Assembly (NCBI GenBank): GCA_900544975.1
Contig: UQXI01000021.1
Location: 1-50,122 of the forward strand
Length of the DNA stretch: 50,122 bases
Reading direction: 5' to 3'
Source of the DNA: an uncultured Eubacteriales bacterium
GTDB lineage: Bacteria > Bacillota > Clostridia > Oscillospirales > Oscillospiraceae
The position numbers and the translations under genes were made by a program. This document shows positions 7,032-14,283 of this stretch, in pieces (within the stretch, counting starts at the first letter, position 1; the number at the start of each line of letters is the position of its first letter). The notes beneath the pieces are model-generated. The model saw nothing but the letters and a program-made list of their open reading frames with translations, had not been told where the DNA came from and did no database searches.

Positions 7032-8093
7032 ATGCGGAGTACAGGCAATCGATATCGGCTTTTCATCATCGGGGGGATCCTGGCGGCGGTCCTATTGTCC
7101 GTGCGCTATCTGCTGCCCCTGGCCCTTCCGTTTCTGGTGGGCCTGGCTGTGGCCTGGATGGCAGAACCTCTGGCCAAGTTCCTGTCCCGACGGGCAAAAT
7201 TCCCCCGGGGACTGGCTGCTGGAACGGCCATTGGGGGAGTATACCTGCTGCTTCTGGGTCTTTTGTACCTGTTGGGGCGGTTGGCCCTGCAGGAGGTGGA
7301 CCACCTGGCCGCCGGACTCCCGGGGATTGTGGACGGTCTGGACCAGACCGCAGACCGGGTCCAGGGCTGGCTGTACCACCTGGCCCAAGGCGCGCCGGAG
7401 CGGCTGCGGCCGGGGCTGGAGGAGAGCATCTCCCAGCTGTTCTCCAATGGCTCCGCCCTGGCAGAAGGCGCCGTCTCCCGGGTCCTGGGCGCAGCCTCCC
7501 AAATCATTGTGACACTGCCGGACACTTTTGTGTTCCTGGGCACGGCAGTGGTATCCAGCTTCATGATCTCCGCACAGCTGCCTCGACTCCGTCCCTTTCT
7601 CCAGGGGAAACTGCCGCCAGCCTGGTCACAGCGGGTGCTGCCGGTGCTGCAGAACCTGCGGGTCAATCTGGGCGGGTGGTTCCGGGCACAGTGCAAGCTC
7701 ATGGGGCTCACGTTTCTGCTGCTAACCATTGGCTTTCTGATTCTACGGGTGGAATTCCCCCTGCTTCTGGGGGCGCTCATCGCCCTGGTGGACGCCCTGC
7801 CCATGCTGGGTACCGGTACCGTTCTCGTCCCCTGGGGCCTGCTGGTGCTGCTGCAAGGGCAGACAGCCCTGGGCCTGGGCCTCATCGCGCTGTACGGCGT
7901 CACCGCTCTGACCCGCTCCATCCTGGAGCCCCGCATGGTGGGGCGGCAGCTGGGGCTTAATCCGCTGTTGACCCTGGTCGCCCTGTATATAGGATACCGC
8001 CTTTGGGGCATCCTGGGCATGATTTTGGCCCCGGTGCTCACCATCACCATTCTGGAAATCTGGTCCATGGCACAGCCGGAAAGAGGCAATTGA
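7032..8093 (+). CDS. AI-2E/YtvI family permease, sporulation type
   Basis: A 353-residue polytopic membrane protein of the AI-2E transporter superfamily. It has the family layout: two to three N-terminal helices (RLFIIGGILAAVLLSVRYLLP), an amphipathic soluble stretch (about residues 90-170), then C-terminal helices containing FPLLLGALIALVDALPMLGTG and the conserved LEPRMVG motif. Within Firmicutes the group closest by length and layout is YtvI/SpoYtvI, made in sporulation, though substrate is unknown and quorum-signal export should not be assumed. GGAGG five bases before the ATG at 7032 fixes the start. Confidence 0.85.
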   Translation: MRSTGNRYRLFIIGGILAAVLLSVRYLLPLALPFLVGLAVAWMAEPLAKFLSRRAKFPRGLAAGTAIGGVYLLLLGLLYLLGRLALQEVDHLAAGLPGIVDGLDQTADRVQGWLYHLAQGAPERLRPGLEESISQLFSNGSALAEGAVSRVLGAASQIIVTLPDTFVFLGTAVVSSFMISAQLPRLRPFLQGKLPPAWSQRVLPVLQNLRVNLGGWFRAQCKLMGLTFLLLTIGFLILRVEFPLLLGALIALVDALPMLGTGTVLVPWGLLVLLQGQTALGLGLIALYGVTALTRSILEPRMVGRQLGLNPLLTLVALYIGYRLWGILGMILAPVLTITILEIWSMAQPERGN

Positions 8094-8118
8094 ATTCTCT
8101 GGGAAAAACCGGTATAAT
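8090..8118 (+). promoter_or_regulatory. Promoter of the downstream pseudouridine synthase
   Basis: TTGAAT (8090-8095) and TATAAT (8113-8118), 17 bases apart, overlap the stop codon of the permease gene and lie 26 bases before the next start. Confidence 0.8.
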
Positions 8119-8143
8119 GGAGAAAAACCCTTGGGAGAATGCC

Positions 8144-9040
8144 ATGGAATTGGAGCACATTGCCTTGCGGTCCGGCCGCCTGTCCAGCTTTCTGAAGGGG
8201 GAGCTGAACATGTCCACTGGCCTCATGAACCGGCTGAAATGGACGGGCGCCCTGTTGGTCAATGGACAACCTGCCCGGACCAACACTCAGGTCACGCCGG
8301 GGGACCGGATCACCGCGCTGCTGGACGACCCAGAGCCCGAATACCCGGCAGAGGACATGCCCCTGGAGATCCGCTACGAAGACCGGGACCTTCTGGTGGT
8401 GGACAAGCCAGCCGGTACCCTGATCCACCCCTCCCGCCACCGGATGACCGGGACTCTGGCCAACGGCGTGCTGGGGTACTACCGCAGAACCGGCCAGTCC
8501 TGCGCGTTTCACCCGGCTACCCGGCTGGACCGGGATACCTTCGGCCTGGTGCTGCTGGCCAAGAATTCCCACATCCACCGGCTCCTCAATGACCTTCACG
8601 CCCAGGGGCATCTGCATAAAATCTACCACGGCCTGGTGTACGGCGCGCCGCCGGGGCCGGAGGGCACCGTAGATATGCCCATTGGCCGTTGCCCCAAACC
8701 CAGTCTCCTCCGGCGCATCGACCCCCAGGGGCAACCGGCCAGAACCCGGTACCGCCTGCTGGAGCAGGGCCCCCACTGGAGCCTGCTGGAGCTGGAGCCT
8801 CTCACCGGCCGAACCCATCAGCTTCGGGTCCACTGCACCTACCTGGGCTGCCCCATGCTGGGAGACCCCCAGTACAGTACACCGGAAAGCGCCGCCCTCT
8901 CCGCCCGCCTGGGCCTCACCTACCAACAGCTCTGCGCCCAGGAGCTTCACTTCCCCCATCCCATGACCGGTACGGAACTATTCATCCAATCAAGCCTGCG
9001 TGTAAAATCGGAGAGCACACCAGCCCAATCCAAAATCTGA
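8144..9040 (+). CDS. RluA family pseudouridine synthase
   Basis: A 298-residue enzyme that isomerises uridine to pseudouridine in rRNA or tRNA. An S4-like RNA-binding stretch (residues 11-60, ending LLVNGQPARTNTQVTPGDRI) precedes the catalytic domain, with LLVVDKPAGTLIHPS and the active-site loop HPATRLDRDTFG (catalytic Asp129). The C-terminal LEPLTGRTHQLRVH and LGDPQY motifs complete the RluA fold. GGGAG 6 bases upstream supports the ATG at 8144. This is one of two RluA paralogs in the window; the other is in the lspA block. Target uridine cannot be told from sequence. Confidence 0.93.
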   Translation: MELEHIALRSGRLSSFLKGELNMSTGLMNRLKWTGALLVNGQPARTNTQVTPGDRITALLDDPEPEYPAEDMPLEIRYEDRDLLVVDKPAGTLIHPSRHRMTGTLANGVLGYYRRTGQSCAFHPATRLDRDTFGLVLLAKNSHIHRLLNDLHAQGHLHKIYHGLVYGAPPGPEGTVDMPIGRCPKPSLLRRIDPQGQPARTRYRLLEQGPHWSLLELEPLTGRTHQLRVHCTYLGCPMLGDPQYSTPESAALSARLGLTYQQLCAQELHFPHPMTGTELFIQSSLRVKSESTPAQSKI

Positions 9041-9044
9041 AAAG

Positions 9045-9079
9045 GCGGTATGCCCCCTCAAAGAGGGGCATACCGCGAT
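9045..9079. terminator. Bidirectional terminator between convergent genes
   Basis: A perfect 12-bp stem (9045-9056 with 9065-9076) around an 8-base loop. On the minus strand it is followed by a short U-rich tail (CCTTTT), on the plus strand by GATTGATTT, so it serves the minus gene better. Confidence 0.8.
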
Positions 9080-9083
9080 TGAT

Positions 9084-9830
9084 TTATCTATGGAACTGCT
9101 TCTCCAACAGATGCAGCCTACAATACGACCCCTCCTCCGCCACCACTCCCAGGTCCTGGTAGCCACGCTGGTGGAAGAAGGCCAGGTCTCCGTTGGGAAA
9201 GACGCCGGTCTCATCGGAAATCACCAGGGCGCTTTCATACCGCTCCGCCAGGTACGCCTCCAGCGCGGCAAGGGGAGCGGACTTATAGTCATAAGCTTCG
9301 TCGGATAAATATACACAGGTCAAAAACGCCTTGCCGGGATCCCGGGGGATCCCATAGGGCACGTGGACCGAGGGGACGTACTCTGCCCCACCCAACAGCC
9401 GGTTTCCCTGTACATGGAGAAACCCGTAGACAGAAAGGCCCATCTCCTGGAGCAGCGCCGCCTTCTGCCTGCATCCTGGGCAGCCTTCATGTCCCACACA
9501 ATGCCCGGCCAGGTCCACATTCTCTTTCGTTATGGGCAACACGGTCCCTGTGACCGGCGTTCTGCCCAGCGCCGGACGGTAGGGAAGCTCCGAAGGTAGT
9601 TCCCCGCGACAAAGCCGCTCCAGGAACTCCCGGCGCAGAGGGGCAACATATCGATGACAATCGTTCACCACCGTCAACGTGGGATAAAACATCCCAAGCG
9701 CCCCAGCAAGGCCGGGCTGCTTTGCAATGTCATGGGTGTGAATCTCCAATCGGTGGTCATACGCCTGTAAAAGCTCCAGCATTTCCGTGTTTAATGGACA
9801 CGCTGCCCAATGGTAAAAATCCAGCTTCAT
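9084..9830 (-). CDS. Thioredoxin-like/GNAT-like two-domain protein (tentative)
   Basis: A 248-residue cytosolic protein. The N-terminal ~75 residues (MKLDFYHWAACPLNTEMLELL...HTHDIAKQPGLAGALGMFYPTLTVVN) resemble a thioredoxin-like fold with one Cys in the loop position. A Cys/His cluster follows in the middle (GHCVGHEGCPGCRQ). The C-terminal half (GFLHVQGNRLLGGAEYVPSVHVPYGIP, then FPNGDLAFFHQRGYQDLGVV) resembles a GNAT acyltransferase fold, with the YGIP element and a GY-type end. It is the third gene of the csoR transcript (20-base gap after the zinc-ribbon gene), which suggests a link to metal or thiol stress. Exact function is unknown. No better start than the ATG at 9830 exists; GGGAG sits about 14 bases upstream, a long spacing. 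Confidence 0.6.
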   Translation of the reverse strand: MKLDFYHWAACPLNTEMLELLQAYDHRLEIHTHDIAKQPGLAGALGMFYPTLTVVNDCHRYVAPLRREFLERLCRGELPSELPYRPALGRTPVTGTVLPITKENVDLAGHCVGHEGCPGCRQKAALLQEMGLSVYGFLHVQGNRLLGGAEYVPSVHVPYGIPRDPGKAFLTCVYLSDEAYDYKSAPLAALEAYLAERYESALVISDETGVFPNGDLAFFHQRGYQDLGVVAEEGSYCRLHLLEKQFHR

Positions 9831-9850
9831 CGTGACCGTTACACTCCCAG

Positions 9851-10093
9851 TTACAGCATCTCCCACCCACAGGATTGGCAGCGAACCTTTCCCCCTTTGG
9901 GGAGCATCTTTCCGCATTTGGGGCAGCGCCAAAATTTATCCCGGACCATGGCCACCATCAGCGCCAGGGCCAGGGCAGCGCCCAGAAGACCCATGCGCAG
10001 AATCTGGTTGTCCAGGGGGAGGGCGATGATTGCCAGCGCCAGACAGCCCACATAGAGCAGCCGGGTCATCCAGCGGCAGGTTTTTAGATCCAT
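9851..10093 (-). CDS. Small membrane protein with C-terminal zinc ribbon
   Basis: An 80-residue protein: two hydrophobic helices (LLYVGCLALAIIALPL and LRMGLLGAALALALMVAMV) followed by a compact CPKCGKMLP...CQSCGW zinc ribbon facing one side of the membrane. GGGAGAAACC lies before the ATG at 10093. It lies 12 bases after csoR and is almost certainly co-transcribed. Function unknown; the four-Cys knuckle likely binds zinc. Confidence 0.75.
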   Translation of the reverse strand: MDLKTCRWMTRLLYVGCLALAIIALPLDNQILRMGLLGAALALALMVAMVRDKFWRCPKCGKMLPKGGKVRCQSCGWEML

Positions 10094-10105
10094 ATTGGTT
10101 TCTCC

Positions 10106-10459
10106 CTATTTAATAAATTTTTCTACAGCCTGGCACAGATCCTCAATGGCGCTCATGTCCCCGGCTGCCACAGCATCCACCATGCAGTGGCGCATGTGAT
10201 CCTGCAAAATCACCTTCCCCGCATTGTCCAGGGCAGAGCGGACCGCTGCCAGCTGCACCAAGACCTCAGAGCAGTCGTATCCCTCTTCCACCATACGCTT
10301 TACCTTCTCCAGGTGGCCGATGGCCCTGGCCAGGCGGTTGATCACCGCTTTTTGATTGGCATGCACATGGCCGTGGCTGTGAGCAATGCCATGGGCGTGC
10401 AGATAAGCATGATCATGGGAGTGCTCTTCCTCGGGGGACCCAGTGTGATCGTGTGTCAT
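10106..10459 (-). CDS. CsoR/FrmR family metal-sensing repressor with His-rich N-terminus
   Basis: A 117-residue all-helical repressor. After a His-rich N-terminal 34 residues comes the CsoR core (INRLARAIGHLEKVKRMVEEGYDCSEVLVQLAAV). The metal ligands are C63, H88 and C92, spaced 25 and 4 exactly as C36-H61-C65 of copper sensor CsoR. H91 and the His-rich tail recall the Ni/Co sensor RcnR. Metal binding should release DNA. It is transcribed divergently from the His-rich/CooT pair, with both promoters in one 185-base gap, so it likely controls both. Neighbouring CooT suggests Ni/Co, whereas the C-H-C triad suggests Cu(I). The choice is open. Confidence 0.88.
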   Translation of the reverse strand: MTHDHTGSPEEEHSHDHAYLHAHGIAHSHGHVHANQKAVINRLARAIGHLEKVKRMVEEGYDCSEVLVQLAAVRSALDNAGKVILQDHMRHCMVDAVAAGDMSAIEDLCQAVEKFIK

Positions 10460-10497
10460 AGACGTTCCTCTTTCTAAAATCCTTGCTGTTTTTCATT

Positions 10498-10526
10498 ATT
10501 ATAACAGTATCCCCAACTGAGCGCAA
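10498..10526 (-). promoter_or_regulatory. Promoter of the csoR operon
   Basis: Minus-strand -35 TTGCGC (10521-10526) and -10 TATAAT (10498-10503), 17 bases apart. A GGGGATACTG stretch fills the spacer and could be part of the CsoR operator. Confidence 0.75.
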
Positions 10527-10553
10527 GGGAGGGAGGGGGATATTTTTTCCCCC
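10509..10553. promoter_or_regulatory. Candidate CsoR-type operator region
   Basis: Between the two divergent promoters lie G-tract dyads: ATCCCC (10509-10514) inverted as GGGGAT (10536-10541), and GGGGG (10535-10539) facing CCCCC (10549-10553). CsoR/RcnR-family operators are built on G/C tracts flanked by A/T inverted repeats, so this is the natural place for the repressor to sit. Confidence 0.4.
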
Positions 10554-10565
10554 ATGCGGAATCCT

Positions 10566-10594
10566 TTGACATAGGAGAAAAGGTGCTGTATAAT
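10566..10594 (+). promoter_or_regulatory. Promoter of the His-rich/CooT operon
   Basis: Perfect TTGACA (10566-10571) and TATAAT (10589-10594) with 17-base spacing. Such a consensus promoter needs a repressor to be controlled, consistent with divergent csoR. Confidence 0.9.
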
Positions 10595-10644
10595 AAGGCC
10601 AAAATGAAGATTGGCGCCCATCGCCAATGGAGAGGAGTCCCATT

Positions 10645-10986
10645 ATGCATTTGGATCACGATCATGTCGGCTCTTCCGCAGAGCACACCCATTCCCACGA
10701 CCACCATCACAGCCACGAGGGGCAGGAGCATTGCTCCGGGGCGGATTGCAGCGCCTGCGGCGGCTGTCCGCACACCCCCATGGAGGAGCTGATGGCTCTG
10801 ATGAAATATATGGTGGGCCACAATGCCGCCCACGCCCAGGAGCTGGCCGGCCTGGCCCGGCAGCTGGAAGAGGCCGGCGCACACAGCTCCTATGAGCAGG
10901 TGATGCAGGCAGTCTCAGACTTTGAGAAGGGGAATCTGCGCCTGTCCACGGTGCTGACCGCCCTGGAGCACGAAAGGAACGGATGA
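10645..10986 (+). CDS. His-rich putative metal-binding protein
   Basis: A 113-residue soluble protein. The first ~50 residues are crowded with His, Asp and Cys (MHLDHDHVG, EHTHSHDHHHSHEGQEH, CSGADCSACGGC), suited to chelate Ni, Co, Cu or Zn. The remainder is a helical domain (MEELMALMKYMVGHNAAHAQEL, then NLRLSTVLTALEHE) that I have seen in Clostridia next to CooT. GAGAGGAG 8 bases upstream supports the ATG at 10645; an in-frame ATG at 10627 lacks a site. Its end touches the cooT start, so the two are translationally coupled. A storage or chaperone role for nickel is inferred from context. Confidence 0.75.
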   Translation: MHLDHDHVGSSAEHTHSHDHHHSHEGQEHCSGADCSACGGCPHTPMEELMALMKYMVGHNAAHAQELAGLARQLEEAGAHSSYEQVMQAVSDFEKGNLRLSTVLTALEHERNG

Positions 10987-10988
10987 TT

Positions 10989-11186
10989 ATGTGTCTTTCC
11001 ACAGTATACAAGAACCAGGTGTCCCCGCAAGACATCGTCATGAAAAACGTGATGCGGGTGGAGTGCAAGGATGGCTGTGTCATCCTCACCGACCTGATGG
11101 AACGTCAGGTGGCCATTGAGGGCCAACTGCAAGAGGCCAATCTGGTAGACGGTTTCGTCATCGTCCGGGAGTGTACCCCCGTCTGA
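10989..11186 (+). CDS. cooT: CooT family nickel-binding protein
   Basis: A 65-residue protein of the CooT family (MCLSTVYK..., VMRVECKDGCVILTDLMERQVAIEGQL). Rhodospirillum CooT binds Ni2+ as a dimer through Cys2 and helps mature CO dehydrogenase. The start matters: an ATG at 10983 would give MIMCLS, but the ATG at 10989 gives MCLS with the nickel ligand Cys at position 2 as in the family, so I prefer it. AAGGA (10974-10978) can serve either. It is the second gene after the His-rich protein and is followed by a strong terminator. The client nickel enzyme is not in the window. Confidence 0.85.
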   Translation: MCLSTVYKNQVSPQDIVMKNVMRVECKDGCVILTDLMERQVAIEGQLQEANLVDGFVIVRECTPV

Positions 11187-11306
11187 CGCGGGGTGTGTGA
11201 TACAGATGCCCATCCTGCCGGGAACGGTCTCGCCATTCCACAGCGCCCCCAGACGGATTTACCCGCTTCTGGCGGCGAATCCCAGAAGGCTTTTCGACAA
11301 ACTGCG

Positions 11307-11338
11307 GTGTGACCCGGTTCCCCGGGTCACACTTTTTT
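11307..11338 (+). terminator. Intrinsic terminator downstream of cooT
   Basis: A perfect 11-bp stem (11307-11317 with 11322-11332) and a six-T tail at 11333-11338. It ends only 17 bases before the apbE start, too close for a separate promoter, so apbE must rely on read-through or on this hairpin acting as a leader attenuator. The 120 bases between cooT and the hairpin contain no recognised riboswitch. Confidence 0.9.
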
Positions 11339-11355
11339 CACCAGGAGACACCCCT

Positions 11356-12351
11356 ATGAAAATTTGGTACAAACTTGGAACGTTGCTTTTACTTCTTCTC
11401 CTCCTGCCGGGGTGCAGCCCTCAGCCTGTGGAGGCGCAGGTATACGCCATGGATACGGTGATGACCCTGAAGCTGTGGGGCAGCGGTGCAGAGACCGCAG
11501 CCCAGGAGCTATCCCGGCTCTTTCAGGAACAAGAGGAGCTGCTGTCAGTCACCCGGCCAGACTCTCTGGTGAGCCGCTTAAACAGCGGGGAGACGGTGGA
11601 GTTGCCCCAGTCCATGCAGCCGCTGTTCCAGGAGGCCTTGTCTCTGAGCCGCCGGACTGGCGGCGCTTTGGATCCCTGCCTGTATCCCGTCACCAAGCTC
11701 TGGGGCTTCACCACCGGGACATACCGGGTCCCGGAGCCGGAGGAAATTTCCTCCGCCCTGGCCCACACTGGGGCGGAACAGCTCCACCTGGACGGTCCCC
11801 GGGCCAGCCTGGGGACTCAGGCGCAACTGGATCTGGGGGCCTTGGGAAAAGGTTGGGCTGGCCGTCTGGCCGTAGAATACTTGGCCGCCCAGTCCGGCAT
11901 CACCGGCGGCATTCTGGCCTTGGGGGGCAATGTGCAGACTTATGGAGCCAAGCCAGACGGTTCCCCCTGGCAGATCGGGATTCAGGACCCGGGCGGCGCC
12001 GGAACCCTGGGGCTCCTCTGCCTGGAGGGGACCTGGGCTGTGGTCACTTCCGGCGGATATCAGCGGTATTTCGAGGCGGACGGGGTGCGCTATTGCCACA
12101 TCCTGGATCCCAGTACCGGCATGCCTGCCCAGGCTGGGCTCACCTCCGTCACGGTGGTGGCGGAAGACGGCCTTCTGGCAGACGGTTTGTCCACCGCCCT
12201 GTACATCATGGGTCTGGAAGAAGCCACCGACTTCTGGCGGGAAAATCAGGACTTTGAGGCCGTATTTTGCACCACAGAGGGGGAGATCTACGCCACGGCA
12301 GGACTCACATCCAGCCTCACCGGCTGTACCTTTCAGGAGATTGTGCCATGA
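11356..12351 (+). CDS. apbE: FAD:protein FMN transferase ApbE (lipoprotein)
   Basis: A 331-residue exported flavin transferase that attaches FMN covalently to threonines of membrane redox proteins such as RnfG/NqrC. A lipoprotein signal peptide (KLGTLLLLLLLLPGCSP) puts it on the outer face of the membrane. Core motifs are AMDTVMTLKLWG, DLGALGKGWAGRLA, GGILALGGNVQTYG (flavin site), TSGGYQRYFE, HILDPSTG and the Mg-binding AEDGLLADGLSTALYIMG. AGGAG (11343-11347) precedes the ATG. It overlaps the next gene by four bases (ATGA). Its usual targets (Rnf complex) are not in the window. Confidence 0.95.
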   Translation: MKIWYKLGTLLLLLLLLPGCSPQPVEAQVYAMDTVMTLKLWGSGAETAAQELSRLFQEQEELLSVTRPDSLVSRLNSGETVELPQSMQPLFQEALSLSRRTGGALDPCLYPVTKLWGFTTGTYRVPEPEEISSALAHTGAEQLHLDGPRASLGTQAQLDLGALGKGWAGRLAVEYLAAQSGITGGILALGGNVQTYGAKPDGSPWQIGIQDPGGAGTLGLLCLEGTWAVVTSGGYQRYFEADGVRYCHILDPSTGMPAQAGLTSVTVVAEDGLLADGLSTALYIMGLEEATDFWRENQDFEAVFCTTEGEIYATAGLTSSLTGCTFQEIVP

Positions 12352-12698
12352 TCAAAACCAGAGTTTGGATTTGCCTCCTGGTGGGGCTGTTTTTGGTGGG
12401 CCTGGCCCTGCTGCTCTGGCCCCAGGAGCCGGCCCGGACCGCCGAAATCTGGTCCGACGGCGTTTTGGTGCAGCGCGTCAGCCTAGCCCAGGACCAGAGC
12501 TTTTCTGTAGAAAGTCCATACGGAACCAACACCATCACCGTGCAGGGGGGCCGCATTGCCGTGACCCAATCCGACTGTCCTGGGGGCGACTGTATGCAGA
12601 CCGGCTGGCAGGACGGAGGCAGGCCCATTGTCTGCTTGCCTCACCGGCTGGTCATTCAATTCACCGGCACAGCGGGACCAGACGCCATATCCGGTTGA
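12348..12698 (+). CDS. NusG domain II-containing protein
   Basis: A 116-residue protein with one N-terminal membrane helix (VWICLLVGLFLVGLALLLW) and an outward NusG-II-like beta domain (AEIWSDGVLVQRVSL...VESPYGTNTITVQGGRIAVTQSDCPGGDCMQTGW, then IVCLPHRLVIQF). The paired cysteines in DCPGGDCM plus IVCLPH are a hallmark of the family. Its start overlaps apbE (ATGA), a linkage seen widely in Clostridia, where apbE, NusG-II and Rnf or heptaprenyl-diphosphate synthase genes cluster. Function is unknown, possibly an accessory in membrane redox or quinone pathways. Confidence 0.88.
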   Translation: MIKTRVWICLLVGLFLVGLALLLWPQEPARTAEIWSDGVLVQRVSLAQDQSFSVESPYGTNTITVQGGRIAVTQSDCPGGDCMQTGWQDGGRPIVCLPHRLVIQFTGTAGPDAISG

Positions 12699-12733
12699 AG
12701 TGGAGGAAAACAGCCGCAATCTTCCCATTTTCT

Positions 12734-12762
12734 TTGACATTTTACGGTGCAAGTGGTAGAAT
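12734..12762 (+). promoter_or_regulatory. Promoter of the lspA block
   Basis: TTGACA (12734-12739) and TAGAAT (12757-12762), 17 bases apart, 64 bases before lspA. A perfect 8-bp hairpin CCGGTCCT/AGGACCGG (12776-12796) follows in the leader. Confidence 0.82.
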
Positions 12763-12826
12763 AAATCCAATTCTTCCGGTCCTTGTGGAGGACCGGCCCA
12801 TTTTCTGACAGAAAGGGCGGCTTTTT

Positions 12827-13330
12827 ATGAGCTACATTCCCCTGGGGCTGTTTGCCCTGCTGATCGTGGCAGCCGATCAAATCAGCAAGTATTTCGTGGT
12901 GGAGCGCATCGCCTATGGCAGTACGGTTCCGTTTCTGGAGGGGGTCCTCCATCTCACCTATGTGCAGAATTACGGCGCGGCCTTTTCCTTCCTGCAGGGG
13001 CACCGGTGGCTGTTCATCGTGGTATTCGTGGTGTTCGTCGCCCTGCTCATCTGGGGACTGCACAAAAAGGTTCTGCCCTTTGCCCGGTTTGAGCTGTGGT
13101 GCTTGGCCGCCATTCTGGGCGGCGGCCTGGGGAATATTCTGGACCGGGTCTTCCGGGGCTATGTGGTGGATATGATTGCCACAGATTTTATCCGGTTCCC
13201 AGTGTTCAACGTAGCCGATTGCTTCATCACCTGCGGCGCCATTGGGCTGTTCATCCATCTGATATTTTTTAACCGGAGTTTTTGGAAAGATGAAAAGAAG
13301 GGGACGGCGCATCATGACACTGATCTGTGA
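12827..13330 (+). CDS. lspA: Lipoprotein signal peptidase (signal peptidase II)
   Basis: A 167-residue, four-helix aspartyl protease that removes signal peptides from prolipoproteins after lipidation. Conserved blocks are visible: AADQISKYFV in helix 1, NYGAAFSFLQG, GGGLGNILDRV, and the two catalytic aspartates in VVDMIATDF (D115) and FNVADCFI (D131). Length is normal. It overlaps the following pseudouridine synthase gene by 17 bases, a widespread pairing. The window itself encodes at least two likely substrates (ApbE and the lipoprotein at 19525). Confidence 0.97.
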   Translation: MSYIPLGLFALLIVAADQISKYFVVERIAYGSTVPFLEGVLHLTYVQNYGAAFSFLQGHRWLFIVVFVVFVALLIWGLHKKVLPFARFELWCLAAILGGGLGNILDRVFRGYVVDMIATDFIRFPVFNVADCFITCGAIGLFIHLIFFNRSFWKDEKKGTAHHDTDL

Positions 13331-14219
13331 AACGGAGGGTCTGCGGCTGGATCTCTTTCTGTCCGGAACCGTGCCGGGGCTCAGCCGTAGCGCTGCCCAG
13401 AACCTTTTATCCTCCGGCTGCGTCACCTGCAACGGGGAGGCCGTGAAGAAAAACTACCGCACCCGCCTGGGGGATGTCATCCAGGTGGAGCTACCGGAGC
13501 CGGAGCCTCTGGACGTCATCCCCACCAAAATGGACCTGGAAATCGCCTATGAAGACGAGGATGTGCTGGTCATCAACAAGCCCAAGGGCCTGGTGGTCCA
13601 CCCGGCGGCCGGGCATTGGGACGACACCCTGGTCAACGGCCTGCTCTACGCCAAGGGGGAGAGCCTGTCCGGCATCAACGGCGTCCTGCGCCCTGGCATC
13701 GTCCACCGCATTGACAAAGACACCTCCGGCCTTTTGGCCGTGGCCAAAAATGACCTGGCCCATACCGTCCTGGCCAGTCAGTTAAAGGATCACACCCTGG
13801 CCCGGACCTATGAAGCCGTGGTCTGCGGCAATTTGAAAGAGGATCGGGGCACTGTGGACGCCCCCATTGGGCGGCATCCCTCCGACCGGAAGCGGATGAC
13901 CATTACCGATCGGGGCAAGCCCGCTGTCACACACTGGGAGGCCGTCACCCGGTACCGGGGCTACACCCACATTCGCTGCCACCTGGAGACCGGCCGCACC
14001 CACCAGATTCGGGTGCACATGGCGTCTCTCGGTCATCCCATCCTGGGCGATCTCATCTATGGGCGGAAAAAGCCGGAGTTGGGCCAGGACTCTCAGTGCC
14101 TGCACGCCTCCACCCTCTGCTTCCGGCACCCCAGAACCGGCCTGCCCGTAATCGTCACTGCGCCCCTGCCTCGGTACTTCCAGGAGGTCCTGGAAAAGCT
14201 GGAGCGCATGGGCCGTTAA
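13314..14219 (+). CDS. RluA family (RluD-type) pseudouridine synthase
   Basis: A 301-residue enzyme with an S4 domain (residues 10-60, RLDLFLSGTVPGLSRSAAQNLL) and the catalytic domain with VLVINKPKGLVVHPAAGH and RIDKDTSGLL (catalytic Asp134), then LETGRTHQIRVHMASLGHPILGD. The RluD-like group usually modifies helix 69 of 23S rRNA. It is read immediately after lspA, overlapping its end. The ATG at 13314 gives the standard short lead into the S4 domain; an in-frame ATG at 13290 is also possible. Confidence 0.93.
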   Translation: MTLICETEGLRLDLFLSGTVPGLSRSAAQNLLSSGCVTCNGEAVKKNYRTRLGDVIQVELPEPEPLDVIPTKMDLEIAYEDEDVLVINKPKGLVVHPAAGHWDDTLVNGLLYAKGESLSGINGVLRPGIVHRIDKDTSGLLAVAKNDLAHTVLASQLKDHTLARTYEAVVCGNLKEDRGTVDAPIGRHPSDRKRMTITDRGKPAVTHWEAVTRYRGYTHIRCHLETGRTHQIRVHMASLGHPILGDLIYGRKKPELGQDSQCLHASTLCFRHPRTGLPVIVTAPLPRYFQEVLEKLERMGR

Positions 14220-14283
14220 AATGCAAGTCTAGACCCCCCGTGTCCTGCATACACTGAAGCAAACCAGACAGGAGGCATTGCAG

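Noticed and set aside
7106..8959. A 617-codon open frame on the minus strand
   Set aside because: It lies antisense to two clear genes (YtvI-like permease and RluA enzyme), has low-complexity Arg/Gly/Ser content and no domain. It results from G/C-rich codon shadow.
11187..11306. Known riboswitch upstream of apbE (for example FMN type)
   Set aside because: None of the conserved FMN aptamer blocks is present; only a terminator-like hairpin is seen.
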